Origin: an uncultured Caulobacteraceae bacterium
GTDB lineage: Bacteria > Pseudomonadota > Alphaproteobacteria > Caulobacterales > Caulobacteraceae
Length of the DNA: 64,000 nucleotides
Assembly: GCA_903872075.1 (NCBI GenBank)
Contig: CAIQJF010000091.1
Span: 24,370 to 88,369, forward strand
Reading direction: 5' to 3'
Shown: positions 43,161 to 51,982 of the stretch, piece after piece
How positions within the stretch are numbered: the stretch's first letter is position 1
Layout: every line of letters begins with the position of its first letter
The notes under the pieces: generated by a model
Seen by the model: only the letters and a program-made list of their open reading frames with translations
The model's database searches: none
Told to the model about the DNA's origin: nothing
Position numbers and translations under genes: made by a program

Positions 43161-44267
43161 ATGTCGCTCGTCGTCGATTGCGATTCTCACGTGATGGAAC
43201 CGGCCGATCTCTGGCTGACCTATCTCGAACCGCGCTACCGCGACCGCGCCATCCGCATCGAAATCCGCGACGGGATCGAGCATCTGATCATCGGCGAGCA
43301 GTCTGTGCTGTCGGGCGTCCTGGCCGGGCTCGGTGGCGCGCACCACGACCGGGCGCACCTTTTCTCGGGCAAGCTGACCTACGCCGACGGCTGCGAGCGC
43401 GCCAGCTACGAGCCCGGCGCGCGGGCGGCGATGCTCGACGACTGGAAGGTCGACAAGGGCGTGCTGTTCCCGACCATTGGCATCCTCCCCTTCCCCACTG
43501 ACGATCAGGATCTCGCGAACGCCTATTGCCGCGCCTACAACCGCTGGCAGCGGGAGTTCTTCGAGGGCGCGCCCGGGCGGGTGGTGCCCATCGCCCTGAT
43601 CAACTGGCACGATGTGGACGCCGCCGCCACCGAACTGGCGGCGTGCCTCAAGGCTGGCTTCCGGGGCGTGTTCGTGCCGCCGGAGATCGTCGACGGCCGC
43701 CGTCCCAGCGATCCGCACTTCGACCCGATCTGGCGCCTGTGCGAAGAGGCCGGCGCGCCGGGCTGCATCCATGTGATCGTCCGTTTCACCGGCGGCGGGT
43801 CGTTCGCGTCCTGGCATGAGACCAAGCCCGGGCCCGTGTTCAATTTTGGCCTCGGGGCCACGGGCCAACTGATCCCCGCCCTGAGCGCCATGGTGGTGGA
43901 CCAACTCTTCGAACGTTTCCCGGCCCTCAAGATCGTCAGCGTCGAGGCCGGCTGCGGCTGGGCGGCCTATCTGATGGACCGGCTGGACGAGAAGTACGCG
44001 CTTCTCGGTCAGCTCGCGCCCCTGCCGATGAAGCCGTCGGACTATATCCGCCGTAACTGCTGGTTCGTGGCCGAGCCGGAGGAGCGCACTATCGGGGCTA
44101 TGCTCGACCTCGTCGGCGAGGACCGCATCCTCTGGGGCAGCGACTACCCCCATGTGGATTCGACTCTGGCCGCGCCAAAGCTGATCCGCGAGTCGATCGG
44201 CGGACTCAGCCCGGCCCGTCAGGCCGCCGTGCTCGGTGAGAACGCCCGCGCGGTTTTCGGGCTCTGA
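43161..44267 (+). CDS. Amidohydrolase-2 family protein
   Basis: TIM-barrel amidohydrolase (368 residues) related to gamma-resorcylate/aminocarboxymuconate-semialdehyde decarboxylases. The start motif VVDCDSHVMEP supplies the metal residues, with later conserved segments TFFLGSDYPHVD-like WGSDYPHVDST and VEAGCGWAAYLMDRLDEKY. Start ATG preceded by TAGGGAG. It is the only gene on this strand before the small secreted protein. Common role in breakdown of aromatic or terpenoid acids; the exact one is unclear. Confidence 0.83.
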   Translation: MSLVVDCDSHVMEPADLWLTYLEPRYRDRAIRIEIRDGIEHLIIGEQSVLSGVLAGLGGAHHDRAHLFSGKLTYADGCERASYEPGARAAMLDDWKVDKGVLFPTIGILPFPTDDQDLANAYCRAYNRWQREFFEGAPGRVVPIALINWHDVDAAATELAACLKAGFRGVFVPPEIVDGRRPSDPHFDPIWRLCEEAGAPGCIHVIVRFTGGGSFASWHETKPGPVFNFGLGATGQLIPALSAMVVDQLFERFPALKIVSVEAGCGWAAYLMDRLDEKYALLGQLAPLPMKPSDYIRRNCWFVAEPEERTIGAMLDLVGEDRILWGSDYPHVDSTLAAPKLIRESIGGLSPARQAAVLGENARAVFGL

Positions 44268-44361
44268 TACAGGCTTCGCTCTTGATCCCGGGCGGCGGGG
44301 CTGGTTCACAGCACCGCCCGCCGTCGCCTCCCCGCGCCGGGGCTGTCCGAAATGAGGCTGC

Positions 44362-44832
44362 ATGTCCCTGGCCAAGAGTCTTGGCGCGTTCTGCGTTGGC
44401 GTTTGCGTGTTCGGCATCGGGCCCGCCGAGGCCGCCCACCCGGTGAAGGCAGCGAAGGCGGTGAAGCCCGCACCGTCACGGGAAAGCGTGGTGAACGTCT
44501 GGGTGGTGGCTGATCCCGTTCACTATATCGGCCGCTGCCCGGGGGTGGTGCGCTTCATCGGCAATGTCGAGGTGACGGGTCCGACGACGATTTCCTATCG
44601 CTGGGAACGCTCGGACGGGGTTCTGACGCCGGTTCAGACCCTGGCGGTGCGGGGCCGCAAGACCACGGTGGAGACGACCTGGCGGGTCGGCACGCCGAAG
44701 AAGGCGGTGCGCGGCTCGCTGCGGCTGCGCGTGTTCGAGCCCGGCGACGTCTACTCGCGCGACACCAGCTTCATGGTCGCCTGCGGCGGCGCGGTCGATC
44801 CCTCGGCCGGCGGGCGGCGTCCGGACGATTAA
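44362..44832 (+). CDS. Small secreted protein of unknown function
   Basis: The protein has 156 residues with an N-terminal signal peptide (MSLAKSLGAFCVGVCVFGIGPAEA) followed by a Lys/Ala/Pro linker. The rest is a single beta-rich domain with two cysteines (RCPGVVRF and VACGG), whose pairing would suit a periplasmic Ig-like fold. YxxW-like strands (TISYRWERSDG, VETTWRVG) occur. No recognised family. Likely its own unit. Confidence 0.7.
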   Translation: MSLAKSLGAFCVGVCVFGIGPAEAAHPVKAAKAVKPAPSRESVVNVWVVADPVHYIGRCPGVVRFIGNVEVTGPTTISYRWERSDGVLTPVQTLAVRGRKTTVETTWRVGTPKKAVRGSLRLRVFEPGDVYSRDTSFMVACGGAVDPSAGGRRPDD

Positions 44833-44988
44833 GGCGCGGATTCACACTTTCTCGCCGCGAGAGGGGCTGGAATGAGGCCGGGTCTTGACGGGGGTCAGGC
44901 GCTGCGGATAGCCTGCTCACCATCCAGTCAACGTGGGGCGCGTTTGATGCTGGGGCTAGCGAAACAACAGCCAGCAACAGGAATAGTC

Positions 44989-45840
44989 ATGCTCAAGACC
45001 GCACTTCTGACCTCGGCCGCACTCGCGATGCTCGGGCTCGCCGGAACGGCCCACGCCGGCAAGGTGTTCCTCACAGGACACGACCCTGACTTTCACGCCC
45101 AGGGCCAAGCAAGCGGCCAGCACGAACTCACCGTCGCCCTGAACTTTGTCACGAGCGGCACCTATGCTGGCGGGACGACGAAATTCCTGTTCGTCGAGAG
45201 TGAATTGGCGCCGACCTCAGGACATCTAATCGGTGAAAACGGTCTGAATGCGATCGGCCTTACCGAGGGCGTCAACTATGACGAGGTTGACGCCGCCGGA
45301 CTGGCCGCCCTGCCGAACTTCAATGGCTATTCCGCGATCGTGGTCGCATCGGATTTCGGCGGGATGCTCACCGACGCCGAGATCCAGGAACTGGTGGCGC
45401 GCAAGACCGACATTGCTAACTTCGTCAACGCTGGGGGCGGCCTCGCGGCCTTCGCCGAATGTGGCGTTGGCAACCCAGCTTGCAACTCGGACCTGGTGAA
45501 CGCCAGTACGCCGCTGTTCGGATTTGTGCCGATCACTGCGACGTCGGTGAACACAGTCGCCCCCTACACCGTCACTGGCTACGGCGCGTCGCTTGGGTTG
45601 ACCAACGCCGATGTAAGCGACTGCTGCACCCACAACTCCTTCGCCAGCAGCTCGGGCCTGAACGTGGTCGACTACGACCAGAACGGCGTGCCGACGACCC
45701 TCGCGGGCGATGTGCAGATCGGTGGAACCGGCTTTGGCGTTCCCGAGCCGGCGGCTTGGACGTTGCTGCTGCTCGGCTTCGGCGGGCTCGGCGCGCGGCT
45801 GCGCTCCGCGCGGTCTACGACGGCGCGGGCGCGGGCCTGA
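44989..45840 (+). CDS. PEP-CTERM domain protein
   Basis: The protein has 283 residues with a signal peptide (MLKTALLTSAALAMLGLAGTAHA). The body resembles a class I glutamine-amidotransferase-like fold (VVASDFGGMLTDAEI, FVNAGGGLAAFAECG). The C-terminus ends in the sorting signal PEPAAWTLLLLGFGGLGARLR, the PEPxxW variant found in Caulobacterales and sphingomonads. It should be processed by an exosortase and displayed on the cell surface or in the matrix. No exosortase is in the window. AGGAA precedes ATG 44989; an upstream start at 44872 is implausible. The last 26 bases overlap the convergent acetyltransferase gene. Confidence 0.82.
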   Translation: MLKTALLTSAALAMLGLAGTAHAGKVFLTGHDPDFHAQGQASGQHELTVALNFVTSGTYAGGTTKFLFVESELAPTSGHLIGENGLNAIGLTEGVNYDEVDAAGLAALPNFNGYSAIVVASDFGGMLTDAEIQELVARKTDIANFVNAGGGLAAFAECGVGNPACNSDLVNASTPLFGFVPITATSVNTVAPYTVTGYGASLGLTNADVSDCCTHNSFASSSGLNVVDYDQNGVPTTLAGDVQIGGTGFGVPEPAAWTLLLLGFGGLGARLRSARSTTARARA

Positions 45841-46327
45841 CCAACTCAAGATAGACGCTGTCGCACCATTCCTCGCCGACCTTCCAGGTGCGCGCGACGC
45901 GGTGCGTCTCAGCAAATCCAAGGCGGTTCAGGAGCCCAAGGCTGGCGTCGTTGCGCGGGTCCACATCGGCGCGGATGGCGTCAATGTCATGGGTGGCGAA
46001 TACGTGCGCGATGACTGCCGTCAAAGCCTCCTTCGCCAGCCCCTTCCCCCAGCAGTCCGGATGCAGGATGTAGCCGACCTCCGGCAGCCGCCAGCAGCCG
46101 GCCTTGCCGATCACGCGGCCCTCGAACTCAATCACGAAGTCATCGCTCTCACCGGGCTTCGCCGCGATCATCGACCCCAGCCAGGTTTCGGTCTGCGCCA
46201 GATCGACATGCGGCGGCGTCGACCAGTAGCGCATGGCCCGCGGATCCGAGAGGATCGCATACATATCGGCCAGATCGTCATGGCGCGCGCGGCGCAGACG
46301 CAGGCGGGCGGTGAGCAGTTCAGTCAT
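45815..46327 (-). CDS. GNAT-family N-acetyltransferase (RimJ/RimL-like)
   Basis: The protein has 170 residues. TARLRLRRARHDDLADMYAILSD, YILHPDCWGKGLAKEAL (acetyl-CoA loop, Q/RxxGxG/A-like) and VDPRNDASLGLLNRLGF are the family's signatures. Convergent overlap of 26 bases with the PEP-CTERM gene. Target unknown; ribosomal-protein or small-molecule acetylation are both possible. Confidence 0.83.
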   Translation of the reverse strand: MTELLTARLRLRRARHDDLADMYAILSDPRAMRYWSTPPHVDLAQTETWLGSMIAAKPGESDDFVIEFEGRVIGKAGCWRLPEVGYILHPDCWGKGLAKEALTAVIAHVFATHDIDAIRADVDPRNDASLGLLNRLGFAETHRVARTWKVGEEWCDSVYLELVRPAPAPS

Positions 46328-46368
46328 CGCCTGAGCCTAAAGGTCAGGCGAGACGGAGGCGAGGGCGA

Positions 46369-46641
46369 TCAGCCGGCCGTGCCGGGGCCGATCTTGGCGG
46401 CGATCTCAGTAACCAGATCAGCGGGGAAGCCGCCTTCCTTAGCGTGACGATAGATGGTGTCCGCATCGGGGGCTTCGTGGATGCAGTAGATCTTGTCGCC
46501 GGCCACGTAGCTGGCCTCCCAGACGTAGGGGACGCCCAGGCCGTCGACCACGGCGTTGGACTTGGCGGCGATGCCCTGAAGGTCCGCCGGGGTCAGTTGG
46601 CTGGCGCCGGGGATGTTCCGCTCGATGAGGTATTTGGGCAC
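46369..46641 (-). CDS. DUF4242 family small protein
   Basis: The protein is 90 residues: MPKYLIERNIPGASQLTPADLQGIAAKS followed by WEASYVAGDKIYCIHEAPDADTIYRHA. These are the hallmarks of DUF4242, a ferredoxin-like fold. A GTG start at 46641 preceded by CGGAG is chosen; upstream in-frame codons reach to 46800 but carry unconserved sequence. Function is unknown. Not linked to the YqhA gene, which is divergent. Confidence 0.75.
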   Translation of the reverse strand: MPKYLIERNIPGASQLTPADLQGIAAKSNAVVDGLGVPYVWEASYVAGDKIYCIHEAPDADTIYRHAKEGGFPADLVTEIAAKIGPGTAG

Positions 46642-46836
46642 GCTGCTGCTCCGCGAGTGATTGTTAGGCGTAAGAGATCGCAGGGGAAGACTGACGATAG
46701 CAAGCAGAGACTGCCGTCGACCGCCGGAATTGTGTTCAGCCCCCCGTTCGCCCGCGCGACGAGCGGCGCCTCGGGGGTGTAAAGGCGCGCGGTCGCCCAC
46801 TACCTAGAGGCGCGCCCCCGCGCCTTCGGAGCCGCC

Positions 46837-47406
46837 ATGACCTCACCCGACCCCGACTCGCCCCGCGCCAAGCAACTGGCGGAAACCTGGCTCGAACGCG
46901 CCCTGTTCGCGTCGCGCTGGCTGCTGGCGCCGTTCTATGTGGGCCTCGCCTTGGCCCTGGGCGTTCTGGCGGTGAGCTTCGTGCAGGAGTTCCTGCACGC
47001 TGCGCCCACGGTCTTCGCGCCGGGCTCCAAGCCGGAGGACGCCATTCTGATGGTCCTCTCGCTGGTGGACATGTCCCTGGCCGGCAATCTGCTGCTGATC
47101 GTGATCTTCTCCGGCTATGAGAGCTTCGTCTCGCGGATCGATTCCGTCGACGCCGCCGACCGTCCGGCCTGGATGGGCAAGGTCGATTTCGCCGGGCTGA
47201 AGATCAAGCTCATCGCCTCCATCGTCGCCATCTCGGCCATCTCCCTGCTGAAGAGCTACATGACCCTGGCCGACGGCGGAGCGTTGGATGAGCGGCGCCT
47301 GATGTGGCAGGTGGCGATCCTCCTGGCCTTCGTCGTCTCCGGCGTGCTGCTGGCCCTGATGGACTGGCTGGTCTCCCTCGGCGGTAAGGGCGGCAAGGGC
47401 CACTGA
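46837..47406 (+). CDS. UPF0114 (YqhA-like) membrane protein
   Basis: The protein has 189 residues with about four transmembrane segments and the family's typical layout: ERALFASRWLLAPFYVGL, LSLVDMSLAGNLLLIVIFSGYESFVSRID, and IKLIASIVAISAISLLKSYM. YqhA proteins have no established function. The stop lies 6 bases from the convergent enoyl-CoA hydratase stop. Confidence 0.82.
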   Translation: MTSPDPDSPRAKQLAETWLERALFASRWLLAPFYVGLALALGVLAVSFVQEFLHAAPTVFAPGSKPEDAILMVLSLVDMSLAGNLLLIVIFSGYESFVSRIDSVDAADRPAWMGKVDFAGLKIKLIASIVAISAISLLKSYMTLADGGALDERRLMWQVAILLAFVVSGVLLALMDWLVSLGGKGGKGH

Positions 47407-47412
47407 CGCCCG

Positions 47413-48246
47413 TCAGCGTCCCGCGAACTTCGGCGGGCGCTTCTCGAAGAAGGCTTTCAGGCCCTCGCGCACGTCCTCGCTGGGGTTGGCGATCATCACC
47501 GCCATCTGGGCGTCGGCGATGGATTCCTCCAGGCTGAGGCCCGCGGCGCGGCTCATCATCATCTTGGTCAGGCGCACCGCCAGGGGCGCGCGGGAGGCCA
47601 GGGCCTCGGCGAAGGCCAGGGTCGTCTCTTCCAGGGCCTCGTCGGCCACCACCTCGGTGACCAAGCCATACTCCGCCGCCTTGGGCGCGTCATAGATCTC
47701 GCTGAGCAGGGTCATGCGCAGGGCGCGGTCCAGGCCCATGGCCCGGGGAAACAGCCAGGCGCCGCCCTCGTCGGGCAGCAGGCCCACCTTGCCCGAGGTG
47801 TCGCCCAGACGCGCGCTCGCCGCCGCGTACCGGAAGTCACAGGCCGTCGCCAGGGCGAGGCCGCCGGCCACGGCGTAGCCGCGGATCATGGCGATGCTCG
47901 GCTTGTCGAGCACCCGCAGGGCCAGGGTCACCGCCTGCATGCCCTCGCGCATCTCGCGGCCATGGCCCATGGGCTGGGTGCGCACCTTGCGGCTGTGGTC
48001 AGGATCGGCGCTTGAGATGTCGCCGCCGGTGCAGAAGGCGCGGGTTCCCGAGCCTGTGATGATCAGGGCCCGCAGATCGTCGTCGTCGCGATAGGCGGCG
48101 ATAGCGGCCAGCAGCTCCTGGGTCATGGTGAAACTGTAGGCGTTCATCACCGTCGGCCGGTTGAGCGTGATCCGCCCGACGCCGGGGCGCGGGGTGTCGC
48201 AGATCAGGGTCTGGTGGGCGGCGGACGTGAAGCTCGCGGCGGTCAT
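47413..48246 (-). CDS. Enoyl-CoA hydratase/isomerase family protein
   Basis: Crotonase fold, 277 residues. The oxyanion-hole stretch SADPDHSRKVRTQ and the later GLALATACDFRYAAASARLG with VGLLPDEGGAWLFPRAMG are the family markers. The catalytic Glu pair of ECH-1 is only partly evident in the second motif (LLPDEGGAW). AGGAGGAAA is upstream of the ATG. Divergent from an SDR gene at 48384, which could belong to the same pathway. Reaction on an enoyl-CoA, or isomerisation, not determined. Confidence 0.83.
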   Translation of the reverse strand: MTAASFTSAAHQTLICDTPRPGVGRITLNRPTVMNAYSFTMTQELLAAIAAYRDDDDLRALIITGSGTRAFCTGGDISSADPDHSRKVRTQPMGHGREMREGMQAVTLALRVLDKPSIAMIRGYAVAGGLALATACDFRYAAASARLGDTSGKVGLLPDEGGAWLFPRAMGLDRALRMTLLSEIYDAPKAAEYGLVTEVVADEALEETTLAFAEALASRAPLAVRLTKMMMSRAAGLSLEESIADAQMAVMIANPSEDVREGLKAFFEKRPPKFAGR

Positions 48247-48383
48247 GGGCGTTTCCTCCTGGTTCGCCGCACGAAATCAGCGAACGCGCCGCGCCACAAG
48301 CCGGTTGACCTGACCCAGCGGGAAGGTGTGACGTGGCCCGTGAAAGCGCGGCCGCGAGCCCGCATCGAAATCCGGAGGACAAC

Positions 48384-49286
48384 ATGACGCCCGATGACCT
48401 GATGTTCAAACCCGGCCTGCTCAAGGGCGAGCGGATTCTGATCACCGGCGGCGGCACGGGGCTTGGTAAGGTCATGGCCGAGGGCTTCGTGATGATGGGC
48501 GCCGAGGTCTACATCTGCGGCCGCCGCGGCGGCGTGCTGGAAGAGACCGCCAACGAGCTGATGGCCGCGCACGGTGGCAAGGTCGTGCCGATCGCCTGTG
48601 ACATCCGCGTGCCCGAGGCGATCAGCGACATGCTGGACACCATCTGGTCCGACGGGGGCGCCCTCACCGGCCTGGTCAACAACGCCGCCGGCAATTTCAT
48701 CAGCCGCACCGAGGATCTCTCGCCACGCGGCTTCGAGGCCATCTCCAATATCGTCTTCAGGGGCTCGTTCTACGTCACCCTGGACTGTGGCAAGCGCTGG
48801 CTGGCCGAAGGCAAGACCGGCGCGGTGACCTCGATCCTCACGACCTGGGTGTGGAACGGCGGGCCGTTCACCGTGCCTTCGGCCATGTCCAAGGCCGGGC
48901 TCAACGTCATGACCCAGTCCCTGGCCGTGGAGTGGGGCGGACGGGGCATCCGGTTCAACGCCATCGCACCGGGTCCCTTCCCCACCGAAGGCGCCTGGGC
49001 GCGGCTGAACCCCACGGGCGAATCCAGCGAGAGCAGCGAATACGATTCCACCAACCCCATGGGCCGGGTCGGCCGCATGCCGGAGCTGGCCAATCTGGCC
49101 ATCTATCTGCACGCGCCGGGCTCGGAATATGTGAACGGCCAGACCATCGCCATCGACGGCGCGGCCTATCAGGCGGGCGGCGGCGGTTTCGGCCAGCTGC
49201 GCGACTGGAGCGACGAACAGTGGGAGGCCGCCCGCGCGGCGATCCAGGGCGCCAACGCCCGCGACCGGTCCAAGCGCACGGTCTGA
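48384..49286 (+). CDS. SDR protein, 2,4-dienoyl-CoA reductase-like
   Basis: SDR of 300 residues with ITGGGTGLGK, NNAAGNFI, catalytic Ser in TSILTTWVW, and SAMSKAGLN in place of YxxxK. The missing Tyr and PGPFPTEGAW segment are typical of the 2,4-dienoyl-CoA reductase (DECR/PDCR) group, which reduces dienoyl-CoA with NADPH. GGAGGA precedes ATG 48384; an upstream codon at 48333 is less likely. The gene runs into the following acyl-CoA-dehydrogenase-like gene 5 bases after its stop. Confidence 0.84.
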   Translation: MTPDDLMFKPGLLKGERILITGGGTGLGKVMAEGFVMMGAEVYICGRRGGVLEETANELMAAHGGKVVPIACDIRVPEAISDMLDTIWSDGGALTGLVNNAAGNFISRTEDLSPRGFEAISNIVFRGSFYVTLDCGKRWLAEGKTGAVTSILTTWVWNGGPFTVPSAMSKAGLNVMTQSLAVEWGGRGIRFNAIAPGPFPTEGAWARLNPTGESSESSEYDSTNPMGRVGRMPELANLAIYLHAPGSEYVNGQTIAIDGAAYQAGGGGFGQLRDWSDEQWEAARAAIQGANARDRSKRTV

Positions 49287-49291
49287 TCCCC

Positions 49292-50440
49292 TTGCGCATC
49301 GCTCCGCTCCTTCCGGCCATCGCCGCCCAGGCGGCGGCGGCCGACGATACCCGCTCGGTCGCTCCCGAGGTCATCGCCGCCATCAAGGCCAGCGAGGTCA
49401 TGCGCTTCTCCGCCGCCACGAGCCTGGGCGGCCTGGCCGCCGGCACGCTGGAAATCGGCGAGACCCTGAGCGCGGTCGCCGCCGCCTGCCCCTCCACCGC
49501 CTGGTGCCTGTGGAACCATCTGGGCACCTTCCACCTGTTCTGCGGCCTGCTGGGTCCGGGCAACGCCGGCTTCCTGCGCGAGGTGACCGAAAATCAGCGC
49601 TGGGTCTGTTTCCCGGCCGGGGCGGGCACGGCCACCAAGGGGACGATCGAAGGCCGCACGATGCGCCTCAACGGTGTCGCGGCCTTCGGCACGGGCGCCC
49701 GCTACGCCGACTATGTGGGCGTGAGCTTCGTGCCCGAGGGTGAGCGGGCGGTGCGCTTCGCCCTGGTGGACGCCCATCAGACCGGCGTGCGGATCGATCC
49801 GGACTGGGAGGCCATGAGCCTGCGGGCCTCGGCCACCGACCATGTCTATTACGAAGGCGCGGCCACGCCCCTGGTCCAGGTCGTGCCCTTCCCGCCCTGG
49901 TTCCGCCAGACCCTCCGCGATCCGGCCTTCGCGGTCGTCGATCCGCGTTACCGCGAGGACTGGGTGGCGCTCTCCGATCTCTGGCTGGGCTGGATGACCG
50001 TGGGCGTCGCCGAGGCGGCGTTGAAGGAGACCTGCGAGGGTATCCAGGACCGCCGCGCCATCCTGGGCGTGAAGATGATCGAGCGGCCCACCATCCATGT
50101 GAACCTGGGCCAGGCCGGGGCAATGATCGCCGCGGCCCGGGCCGTGGTGCGCGACGCCTGCGCCCGCACCGACGCCCGCATGGCCGCCGCCGGCATCCCC
50201 ACCGAAGCCGACTATCTTGAGCAGATGGCCGCTGGCATGAGCGCCGCGCGGCTCTGCGACGAGGCCATGCGGCTGATCCTGCGGGTGCTGGGCGGCAACG
50301 GCCTGCGCGAGGGCCCCGCTTTCGAGCGCCGCTATCGCGACTTCCAGGCCATGCCCCTGCACATCAACGCCCATCCCGATCGGGTCGGCGAGGCCTATGG
50401 CCGCCATCTGCTCGGCCTGCCGGCGGAGAACCCGTTCTGA
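49292..50440 (+). CDS. Acyl-CoA-dehydrogenase-fold flavoprotein (group D monooxygenase-like)
   Basis: The protein has 382 residues. The pattern of RSVAPEVIAAIKASEVMRFSAATSLGG, then CPSTAWCLWNHLG, resembles flavin-dependent hydroxylases of the acyl-CoA dehydrogenase fold (HsaA/DszC-like) more than true acyl-CoA dehydrogenases, and the catalytic Glu of the latter is not recognised. C-terminal ILRVLGGNGLREG is shared. I set the start at TTG 49292, 5 bases after the SDR stop; upstream in-frame sequence lies inside the SDR gene. A reductase partner is not present here. Downstream gene overlaps the stop by a few bases. Confidence 0.72.
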   Translation: MRIAPLLPAIAAQAAAADDTRSVAPEVIAAIKASEVMRFSAATSLGGLAAGTLEIGETLSAVAAACPSTAWCLWNHLGTFHLFCGLLGPGNAGFLREVTENQRWVCFPAGAGTATKGTIEGRTMRLNGVAAFGTGARYADYVGVSFVPEGERAVRFALVDAHQTGVRIDPDWEAMSLRASATDHVYYEGAATPLVQVVPFPPWFRQTLRDPAFAVVDPRYREDWVALSDLWLGWMTVGVAEAALKETCEGIQDRRAILGVKMIERPTIHVNLGQAGAMIAAARAVVRDACARTDARMAAAGIPTEADYLEQMAAGMSAARLCDEAMRLILRVLGGNGLREGPAFERRYRDFQAMPLHINAHPDRVGEAYGRHLLGLPAENPF

Positions 50441-51333
50441 CGCCCCTCATCGTTCTGGACGGCGGCACGGGCCGGGAACTCGCCCGCATCGGCGCGCCCT
50501 TCCGCCAGCCGGAATGGTCGGCCCTGGCCCTGATCGAGGCGCCCCGCTTCGTCGGCCGCGTGCACCAGGCCTATGTGGACGCCGGGGCCGACGTGATCAC
50601 CACCAACAGCTATGCGGTGGTCCCCTTCCATATCGGCGCCGAACGCTTCGCCGCCCAGGGGCAAACGCTCGCTGCCGAGGCCGGCCGTCAGGCCCGCGGC
50701 GTCGCCGATGCGGCGGTGCGAGCGGTGAAAGTGGCGGGCTCCCTGCCCCCGGTTTGCGGCTCCTACCGCGCCGACCTGTTCGACCCGGCCGAGGCGCGAC
50801 CGATCCTTGAGGCCCTCATCGCCGGCCTCGCGCCCTACGTCGATCACTGGCAGGCCGAGACCCTGAGCGCGATCGAAGAGGCCGAGCTGGTCCGCGAGGT
50901 TCTCGGCGCGGAGTCCAAGCCCCTGTGGCTCTCCTTCACCCTGCAGGACGAACCGCCTGGCCCGGCCGGTCCTTGCCTGCGCTCGGGCCAGACCGTGGCC
51001 GAGGCGACCGCGGCCGCCATCCGCCTGAACGCCACGGCGATCCTGTTCAACTGCAGCCAGCCGGAGGTGATGGGCGCGGCGGTGGAGACGGCCCGTCGCG
51101 TCCTGGCCGCGGCCGGCGCCGGCCTGCCGATCGGCGTCTACGCCAACGCCTTCCCGCCCCAGGGCGACGAGGCCGAGGCCAATTCCACTCTTCACCCCAT
51201 CCGCGCCGACCTGACGCCGGAGGGCTATCTCGCCTTCGCCCGCGACTGGCGCGCTAAGGGAGCCGGCATCATCGGCGGCTGCTGCGGCATCGGGCCGGAA
51301 CACATCGCGGCGCTGCGCGCGGAACTGGGCTGA
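50437..51333 (+). CDS. Homocysteine S-methyltransferase-like protein, probable CTG start
   Basis: The family motifs are intact: LDGGTGREL, DVITTNSYAV, LFNCSQPEVM and the zinc-binding GGCCGIGPEHI. It would use homocysteine or another thiol/selenol as methyl acceptor. The first standard in-frame start is GTG 50560, but it would cut off the conserved LDGGTGREL. CTG 50437 (preceded by GGCGGAG, overlapping the upstream stop as CTGA) would keep it, giving 298 residues. The stop overlap fits the ATGA coupling seen elsewhere. So the start is unusual. Which methyl donor is used is unknown. Confidence 0.75.
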   Translation: MTPLIVLDGGTGRELARIGAPFRQPEWSALALIEAPRFVGRVHQAYVDAGADVITTNSYAVVPFHIGAERFAAQGQTLAAEAGRQARGVADAAVRAVKVAGSLPPVCGSYRADLFDPAEARPILEALIAGLAPYVDHWQAETLSAIEEAELVREVLGAESKPLWLSFTLQDEPPGPAGPCLRSGQTVAEATAAAIRLNATAILFNCSQPEVMGAAVETARRVLAAAGAGLPIGVYANAFPPQGDEAEANSTLHPIRADLTPEGYLAFARDWRAKGAGIIGGCCGIGPEHIAALRAELG

Positions 51334-51425
51334 GGCTCCGCGGCGGCGGCCCTTGCCGCCCCTCGCCTTAGCCGTTAGGCGAATAGGCTTCTCAAGCAAC
51401 ACTCATCAGGGACGGGGAACCAGCT

Positions 51426-51947
51426 ATGGCGATTTCACTCTATGACGCGACGGTCGCGGGCTATCTGCAGACCCTGGGCGCGGTGTCCGGCTTCCTGGCC
51501 AAGGGCGCGGCCCATTGCGAGGCGACGGGGACCGATCCGGCCGACCTGGTCGCCACCCGCATCCACCCCGACATGTATCCCCTCGCCTTCCAGATCTGGT
51601 CGGTGCAGCACCATTCCCTGCACGCCATCGAGGCCTGCACCACCGGCGTCTTCACCCCGCCGAGCCCGCTGCCAGAGATGACCTACGCCGATCTGCAGAA
51701 GGTCATCGCCGACACCCGCGAGGCCCTGGCCGCCCTGACCCCCGAGGCGGTCAACGCCCTCGAAGGCCGCGACGTGGTCTTCAAGCTGGGCAATGTCGAG
51801 ATGCCCTTCACGGCCGAAGGCTTCTTGCTCTCGTTCTCTGTCCCCAACTTCCATTTCCACGCCACCACCGCCTACGACATCCTGCGCGGCCAGGGCGTGA
51901 AGCTGGGTAAGCGCGACTACATGGGCGCGATCCGGATGAAGCGCTGA
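51426..51947 (+). CDS. DUF1993 family protein (DinB-like)
   Basis: The protein has 173 residues of helical DUF1993 type: MYPLAFQIWSVQHHSLHAIEACTTG and FSVPNFHFHATTAYDILRGQGVKLGKRDYMG, which are the two most conserved blocks, with histidines that may bind metal as in DinB-like proteins. Function unknown. The ATG is preceded by GGGGAAC-type sequence. CGTTAGGC lies at 51373-51380, 46-53 bases upstream. A cloverleaf-like repeat follows the stop. Confidence 0.8.
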   Translation: MAISLYDATVAGYLQTLGAVSGFLAKGAAHCEATGTDPADLVATRIHPDMYPLAFQIWSVQHHSLHAIEACTTGVFTPPSPLPEMTYADLQKVIADTREALAALTPEAVNALEGRDVVFKLGNVEMPFTAEGFLLSFSVPNFHFHATTAYDILRGQGVKLGKRDYMGAIRMKR

Positions 51948-51982
51948 GGCTGCGATTTCGAGGCGGAGGGTTGGCGGCGTAA

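Noticed and set aside
48851..49291. Upstream extension of the acyl-CoA-dehydrogenase-fold frame
   Set aside because: It lies inside the well-supported SDR gene in another frame; family sequence begins at the TTG.
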